Shown here: in pieces, positions 57,264 through 64,000 of the stretch
How the letters are laid out: every line of letters begins with the position of its first letter
Numbering within the stretch: the stretch's first letter is position 1
DNA from: Symsagittifera roscoffensis
Lineage: Eukaryota; Xenacoelomorpha; Acoela; Convolutidae
Assembly: GCF_963678635.1 (NCBI RefSeq)
Contig: NC_087068.1
Location: forward strand, 60,762,949 to 60,826,948
Length of the DNA stretch: 64,000 nt
Reading direction: 5' to 3'
Made by a program: the position numbers and the translations under genes
Notes under the pieces: model-generated
What the model was told of the DNA's origin: nothing
Database searches by the model: none
What the model saw: the letters and a program-made list of their open reading frames with translations, nothing else

Positions 57264-60200
57264 TTATTATTTTTTAGCAGCATGACAGGCAACCGTTAGC
57301 GAGCACTCCGTGCCGAGCGGATGCTCTAAACAAACCCCCCTCGAATCGTACCCCCAGACAAGATGTGATCCGACCCTCCCGTTTGTTTTTGTTAAATAAT
57401 TTGTTGTTTCAGGCATTTATATCTAACAGGATTGTTAGGATCGAAATTTCTGGTGCTTGTACAAAGGGGTTATTTGAGTTTTTAAGCACGTAAATAATAG
57501 TTTGCGCTCAACCCGGAAGGGTCTCGAGATTAGTGAAGAAGACTGATCCGGCAAGCCACCATGCGAGGAGCAAAGTAGGGGCTCAAGGACAACAACAGTC
57601 GACTGTCGAGTATCATTAACAAGTTGGTATAGAAATTAGGATACCAATCTCGACAGTGACTGGGCACGACAGTGACTGCACTGGAGTGACCAATCACCGA
57701 GTTGCGATTTTCCGGTTAAGGCACCTTAATTCGGATATTGAACAAACCCAGAAGTATAAACTTGTATTAGTAATAGTATATACAACGCTGGTATTAACAA
57801 CCATATATCGCTTGTCTGTAAGAAACATAGCAAAAATACCGGGTTTTTAAGTCAAAATAGTGATATTTTGATCCCCCCACAAAACGCGATTTTTGGGATA
57901 TCGATGTTTTTTGAAACGGAAAAAAGCGCTGAAATTGTGAGTTACATTGTAACTGTACTAATATAACTAATATAACAGGTTAGTTTTAGTTCAGACGGGG
58001 TTAGAACTAATCGGGCACCGAAAGTCAAGTTTTCGTGATTTTTGAAAAAACAAAAAGCGGCAAAATAATAAAAAAAACTTCTGAAATGTTTGGGTTAGGC
58101 GCAAACAAATAGTTGTTTGGACAACGCCCACTAGTGAATCGACAGGCTTTGAAACCCGTTTGCCAAAAGTCTTCCGGGTTCCAGTGAAATCGAACTTAAC
58201 GTCTTTGTTTTAGTGGATTCATCAATCAGGAAGGTTCCAAATAGCAAAAAAAAATTTTGGCGATTTTTTTTTAATCTGGAACGTTTTAGACCGGGTTTTT
58301 TTGAAATGAACTAGAAGAGTATAGGCCTTCTGAGCTGGGATCAACAACTTCTAGGCCAGTAAGAAAAGAATTGCAAAAAAAAGGCGGAAACTATAAGTTA
58401 GAAAGTTTTGCACTTCAAGAAAAAGTCGTTAAGGTTAATAACTTTGGAACTAATGGACAGATCCAGTTGATTTTGCTACTATTAGAACAGAAATAAGTGA
58501 GCCTTTGTGTTTTGAATAAATTAAGCAAAAATCATTTTTAAGATCGTTCTTAGCAAAGTCACCAATTTGTGAAGGTAGAACCTTCACGTTTTATAATTTT
58601 TATTGGAAAGCCCTTATACCCCTACCAAAACAAGTTAACGGTTGAATGGAGCAATTTCACGCTATTCTCAACATAAAGCTGGGGCTAAAGTACCAGGAAA
58701 ACCATCTTTGAGTCAAGACTAAACTACTTATAAACCCTTCACAGTTAAGGTGAATTACTCTAAGACCACTCACAGTTAAGGTGAATTAGAAGGAATAAGA
58801 AGGTCTAGCTCGGCCTGAAATAGATGCCCACTTGAGAAAATAACTGCCTTCAGTTTTTATCTGCCTTCATATCTGCGGCACGGAACATATCGTTCTTTAA
58901 AAACAAGTTCGACTATTGAATTGCGACAGACCAGGATTACTTTTTCTATTTTCCAATATTTTTGGTTTTAATTCCATAATAATTGTTCTTGACTGGGTAG
59001 AGTCAACTGGCAATAGAACAACCTCACACTAACGACCAACACGAGACGGACCTGCTACTGGTAGACGTGATTCTACGAACTAGAGTAATGCGACTCAAAG
59101 AAGAAGTCATCCCAGCGATTCGAACAGGAGTGAAACCCAGATCCTCTATCACAGGGCCATGATGCTCAAGCCTGAAATTCAATGGATGCAACATCAGTGG
59201 TCACGACCATTGAACCTCTGAACAGGTCATTGGAAACTTTCCTGACGAGCTTATCTAGAACCAGTGAAGGTCGTGAAATTTCAGAAGAGTATTTAGGAAA
59301 CCAAGGTGCAATAAGGTCGAATCTGACTGCTGTAATGATACCTGGATAGAAGTCATGAAAAAACAAAAAGCGACAAAATAATTAAAAAAAATTCTGAAAT
59401 GTTTGCGTTAGGTCCATACAAATAGTTGTTCGAAATACGCCCACTAGTGAATCGACAGGTTTTGAAACCCGTTTGCCAAAAGTCTTCCGGATTCCAGTGA
59501 AATTGAACTTAACGTCTTTGTTTTAGTGGATTTATCAATCAGCAAGGTTCCAAGTAGCAAAAGTTTTTTTGGCAGTTTTTTCAGCTGGAACGTTTTAGAC
59601 CGTTTTTTTTTTAATTGAATTAGAAGAGTATAGGCCTTCTGATCTGGGATCAACAACTTTTAGGTAAATGAGATAAGAATTGCGAAAAAAATAGGCGGAA
59701 CCTATAAGTTAGAAAAATTTTGCACTTCAAGAAAAAGTTGTTAAGGTTAATAACTTTGGAACTAATGGACAGATCCAGTTGATTTTGCTACCATTAGATC
59801 AGAAAGTAAGTGAACTCACTCATAGAGCCTTTGTGTTTTGAATAAATTAAGCAAAGAACATTTTAAGATCGTTCTTAGCAAAATCACCAATTTATTTGTG
59901 AAAGTAGGCCCATCATATTTTGTAATTTTTATTGGAAAGCCCTTATACCCCTACCAAAACATATTTACGTTTGAATGGAGCAATTTCACGCTATTCTCGA
60001 CAAAAAGCTGGGTCTAAAGTACCAGGCAAACCATCTTTGAGTCAAGACTAAACTACTTATAAACCCTTCACAGTTAAGGTGAATTACTGTAAGACCCTTC
60101 ACAGTTAAGGTGAATTACAAGGAATAAGACCTCCACAGTTAAGGTGAATTACTGGAATCCGGAAGGATCTAGGGACGGAAATCACACTCTTCCAACTTAG

Positions 60201-60534
60201 TTCCTGCAGCATAATAGCATCGGAGAACATATCCGTAATGGTCTCGGGTGTGAATTTAAATTGACCCAGAAAAGCTATTTCATCAATCCAAAGGGGTTCA
60301 AATCCAAAATGATCCAATTTCACCAATCAAGAAGGGTCATATTTCCACCAATCCGGAACGGTCCCATTTGCACCAATCCGGAAAGTTCCTTTTTTTAACA
60401 ATCCGGTAGGTTCCTAGTTTCACCAATCCGGAAAGGTCTCATTTTCACACATCCGTAAGGGTCCTATTGAGTTAGCCCGGAGGTATCATAGAAGTACCAA
60501 ATTCATATTTTTCATGTATAAGGCACGCAATTCT
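57264..60534 (+). other. Element F leader, with internal duplication
   Basis: Matches the B leader on the opposite strand. A segment of about 765 bp (58046-58806) is repeated at 59359-60128. Between them, at 59020-59357, lies a Gag fragment equivalent to 61120-61470. Within the copies the word CCCTTCACAGTTAAGGTGAA is repeated two to three times in tandem (58736-58790 and 60064-60150). Confidence 0.7.
60330..60485 (+). repeat. CACCAATCCGGAA motif array in the element F leader
   Basis: Six or seven units of about 25 bp, based on CACCAATCCGGAAGGGTCCCATTT. It is the complement of the CCTCCGGATTGG array of B, in the matching part of the leader. Confidence 0.7.
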
Positions 60535-60740
60535 AAGGAACCTAAAGCGTTGGAGATGCTTATATGGAGATGCTTAGAAGGCGTAGTCAACCAGATGAGT
60601 GAAACAGTGGGTTGAACCTAGCAGTGGCTACAAAATTCATCGACGCTGTAAAGAACGACGAACTTCGAACGATCTTGGTGACAAATTACACACCACTATC
60701 AACCAATTCGCCTACACCAGAAACCCATACTAAGAACACA
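60535..60740 (+). pseudogene. Element F displaced Gag fragment
   Basis: Equivalent to the capsid end of B (EMLRRRSQPDE...AVASKFIDGVKNDELRT) and to 61717-61870 of F itself. It lies inside leader sequence, so it was displaced by the rearrangement. About 200 bp, with frame breaks. Confidence 0.7.
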
Positions 60741-61119
60741 AAAGTCTAAGCCTGGAGATTCGCGACTCTAATTCAAACTAAAAACTGAGTTCGACTTTGA
60801 TTTGTGTGGGTTAAAATCCAGTTAATTTTTTTAAAAAGAGATTGCCTTGAGATTTTTAGTAGGTCTAGCTCGCGCAATCCGAAGGCAGATAGGTGGGTGC
60901 AATAGATGCCCACTTGAGAAAAGACCGGCTTTCAAATTTTTAACTGCCTTCATATCTGCGGCACGGAAGAGGAAAAGGTCGTTCTTCGAAAACAAGTTCG
61001 ACTATTGAATTGCGACAGACCAGATGCAATACATATCCGTTTTTTTGAAAATATTTTTTCAATTTTTCACTATTTTTGGTTTTGTTTTCATAATAATTGT
61101 TCTTGACTGGGTAAAGTCA

Positions 61120-62860
61120 AATGGCAATAGACCAAACTCACACTAACGACCGACACAAGACGAACGTGCTTCTGGTAGACGTGATTCTACGAACTGGAGT
61201 AATGCGACTCAAAGAAGAAGTCGACCCAGCGATTCGAACAGGACTGAAAACCCAGAGCCTCTATCACAGGGCCATGATGCTCATGCCGGAAATTCAAGGG
61301 ATGCAACATCAGTGGTCACGGTTTTTGAACCTCGGAACAGGGCCTTGGAAACTTTCCTGACGAGGTTATCTAGAACCAGTGAACGTAGTGAAAATTCAGA
61401 AGAGTATATAAGAAACCAAGATGCTATAATGATGAATCTGACTGATGTATTGATAGTTGGATAGAAGTCATGAAACTGCATTTTGAAGAGGAAGATTCGA
61501 CAGACAGACAAGAATGCAGTGCGCTTACCAGCAATCTGGAAGAGACAGTCCTAAGCTGTGTGATGGCCAAAAAACAATACCAGCGAGATACAGCCGACAA
61601 AGTTTTTGAAATCTTCTTAAAACGCTTTGACTCCGGAGTACGAGGACGCCAAGCGATGGTGCGCTTCGAGAAACAAAGACAACGTGAAGATGAGACGATA
61701 GACAAGTTTTTACATGGAGATGCTTAGAAGACGTAGTCAACCAGATGAGTCAAACAGCGGTACGAACCTAGCAGTACCTTCAAAATTCATCGACGGTGTA
61801 AAGAATGACGAAGTTCGAAAGATATTGGTGACACCTTACACACCACTATCTTATCTACCAATTCGCTTACACCAGAAAACTTGAGACTCAAGTCGAAGAG
61901 TATCTTTTACTAAAGCCTCCACTGAGATCTGGCTATTACAAAAACAATTAAGGCATTTTTAACAATGGACCAGCAAACCAAGGTAACAACTGGTACAAAC
62001 CAAGGGACGATATGGACGACATACACTTTTGTGCATACTGCAGTTAGAAGGACCATCATGTATCAGCATGCCCAACCTAAATACAATGCATGAAGACAAT
62101 AGGCTTTAGCCTCGAGGAAGAAGATGCATCAGAATTTGATCATGCAGACTTCTTGTGAGGATTAATTGCAAAGTTAGGCCCGAACTTTTCTTTTACAACT
62201 TGGAGGGTCATTTCAAATCGGATTGTCCTCAATTCTGGGCAGACATCAAGCATCCTAGACATGAGAAAGCTTTTTCAGGGGTGAAAGCCAGCAAAGCACG
62301 CCTATTGAATGAAGCAGAGGCGCGCAAGAAAGAGAAGCCACAAGAGCTGGCAGTAAAGAGAATGCAGGAAGTAACGTAAAAGACACATGAAACGGAACCA
62401 GTGACTGCAGCGGAAGATTTCAAAATCGACTACAAGGCAGCGGCAAGAGATGCTTTATACAGAATTCAGTAGGATTTGGTGGCGAAGGAGAACGAACAAA
62501 AAGTTAAGCTTGATCTGGAAAACGAGAAAACACAGGAGAAGCTGAACACCTTTGAACCGACAAGAGGTAGAGTAAACGAAAACAAAAGGAGTTTAAGCAT
62601 GAAACTAAATGTGATCTTCGGGCAGATGCTCGGTATGCCGCCGCAGTGGAGTAAGACACAATCGATACTCTCATTAGCGGGACACCAGGTAATCAGAAAT
62701 CTGAGTGAACCATCAGAATTCACTTCGATGCATTTGGACACATATGCAGATTACCTGAGACAAATAGTGTCACGCATTGAGTCAAGGACGGGGCGAGCGC
62801 TATTAACAGCGGGCCCTCGTGGTTCACCTAGAAAACGAAGCAGATGTGGCTGCACATCTG
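61120..62860 (+). pseudogene. Element F Gag and pre-protease region
   Basis: Plus-strand frames 61470-61727, 62155-62379 and 62476-62865 with connecting broken sequence. The capsid part is MKLHFEEED, RQECSALTSNLEET and CVMAKKQYQRDTADKVFEI. The first zinc knuckle near 62030 is damaged (CAYCS replaced by a stop) and the second reads FYNLEGHFKSDC with its first Cys pair lost. The last part, REFTSMHLDTYADYLRQI, matches B. The N-terminal half of Gag, upstream of the capsid, is missing. Confidence 0.8.
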
Positions 62861-63590
62861 CTTGACATTAATGGAAAGAAAATCGGAGTCACATGGCTTC
62901 TGGACACAGAAGCAGTAGTAAAGGTGATGTCGACAAAAACTTGGGAAAGAATAGGCTTCACGAGGGAAACCTAATTCCGACGAATCTTCGATTAGCGTCA
63001 TCCAACGTAGTCGGAAGGACACCAATAGCTGTCCCCCACAAGGGAGGATAGGATCTTTGGATGACCCTCCTCGTGGTAGAGAAATTAGACGACTCTGACC
63101 AGTTCATCTTGGGCAAAGACTTTGTCAGGAATTTTGATTACTTGAACAACAGCTTATTAAAGATCAAAAACCCGGACCGGAAGTATGTTGAGCGACCAAT
63201 TAATATGATAACAACGGATGAAAATAAGTGTTAATTTGTTTAGATAGAAACCCTGAACTACAGCAAGGACAAGTTGTGGCACCGATTTTTAGGAGGAGAA
63301 ATGTGAACTCGTTAGATGATAGCAAACAGGTTTGCTTAGTACCCAACCCAAATAGTCGAAGTTCAGTGATTTTAGGCCGGAGCTTCTCGGTAACTCGAAA
63401 CGGACACAATGAACACCACGGTCTCAACCCATCGTGGAAACAAATTTGTTTACGTTTTTCCGATGAGGACCGACTATGAAGAGACACAAACTTGAAGAGA
63501 CATGACGTGAAGGACTGCCCGTATCATGCCAACAAAGATATAATTTGTAAAAAGAATTAATGAAGGTAAATCTATTAATAAAAAGTTTTC
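62861..63590 (+). pseudogene. Element F protease and linker
   Basis: Continues B-like sequence. The protease triad is changed (WLLDTEAVV, with Glu for Gly), then FLVV-like VVEKLDDSDQFILGKDF, and SKQVCLVPNPNSRSSVILG in the linker frame 63228-63479. Stops and frameshifts throughout. Inactive. Confidence 0.75.
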
Positions 63591-64000
63591 AATGAAATCC
63601 GAGACGGACGACGGCTTGTCGAGCTGCTCAAATTTTCCGGAACCACCCTCGAACTAGAATCCGATACACCGGTTTTGCCGGAGATAGAAAGTTGAAAGTG
63701 AAAATTGGCGAGGGAGATTTTGAATCTTTGCGGGCGGTTTTGAATTGCCACGCGGATGTATTTTCGAAACATAAGGCGGATATCGGTTGTTTTAACTTCA
63801 TCGATTACGAAATCGTATTAGAGGAAGGCGCCGTTCTTCATAGTGGAGGCGCGAAACGAATGACACCACAAAAAATGGAAGCGTGCCAAGCCGAAATAGA
63901 ATTGTTGCGACAAGATAGAACACCCGAAATCGCCTTAAGCTTGCAGGGGTAGTCATTGCCATAAAGAAAGGTGGGCAGGTTAGGTTTTGTTGCGACTTTC
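63591..64000 (+). pseudogene. Element F RT N-terminal part, cut by window edge
   Basis: Frame 63692-63952 matches the segment before RT in B (KIGEGDFE.LR, CHADVFSKHKADIGC, RMTPQKMEACQAEIE). In another phase to the end it matches VVMAKKGGQLRFCCDF. The palm with YVDD would lie outside the window. Confidence 0.8.

Larger units (their letters stand above)
56746..64000 (+). mobile_element. Element F: decayed plus-strand relative of B, cut by window edge
   Basis: It has a partial 5' LTR, a primer site, a rearranged leader, Gag, protease and the start of RT, all on the plus strand and all matching B at the sequence or protein level. Numerous stops and indels. The leader and Gag have been duplicated and shuffled between 58040 and 60740. 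The Gag N-terminus and coiled coil are missing. Runs beyond position 64000. Confidence 0.85.

Overview
This is eukaryotic DNA, probably from an invertebrate animal. It is moderately AT-rich, has no bacterial-style gene packing, and most of it is a pile of related Ty3/gypsy-class LTR retrotransposons inserted into one another. I recognise no host gene, so the species cannot be named from this window. Nearly all coding sequence belongs to the retroelements and most of it reads on the minus strand. || Layout. (1) 1-1415: 5' leader, primer-binding site and part of an LTR of an old minus-strand element (E), running off the left edge. (2) 1416-39150: element A, minus strand, a giant LTR element of about 22.6 kb once its insert is removed. 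It carries decayed gag, protease, RT, RNase H, integrase, a macro domain and an 8.7-kb second gene (ORF2). ORF2 holds an N-terminal coiled coil, an SGNH-hydrolase domain and a long C-terminal domain I cannot assign. (3) 17748-32902: element B, minus strand, 15.2 kb, inserted into A between gag and protease. Its 920-bp LTRs are almost identical and its 1949-codon Gag-Pro-RT-RNase H frame is uninterrupted. It lacks the integrase and most of ORF2, but keeps an open macro-domain frame and the ORF2 C-terminal domain. (4) 39151-48480: older fragments C and D of an A-like family. These elements share LTRs in a chain (E-C-D). D keeps the better SGNH motifs and contains a recent 1.56-kb tandem duplication. 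(5) 48490-54920: AT-rich DNA with no recognisable gene and one microsatellite-like stretch. (6) 54930-56165: two tandem copies of a protease-region fragment. (7) 56746-64000: element F, a decayed and rearranged plus-strand relative of B, running off the right edge. || How the parts fit. Gag forms the particle, the protease cuts the polyprotein, and RT/RNase H copies the RNA from a shared primer site 11-12 nt inside the LTR. Integrase, present in this window only in A, inserts the copy. The macro domain (related to ADP-ribose-binding proteins) and the ORF2 product (SGNH hydrolase plus a conserved Cys-containing, possibly membrane-linked C-terminal domain) are accessory functions that standard Ty3/gypsy elements lack. 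The 5' leaders carry family-specific arrays of short words (GTCCCAAGAC in A and C, CCTCCGGATT in B and F). The nesting gives a relative age order: C/E oldest, then A, then B.
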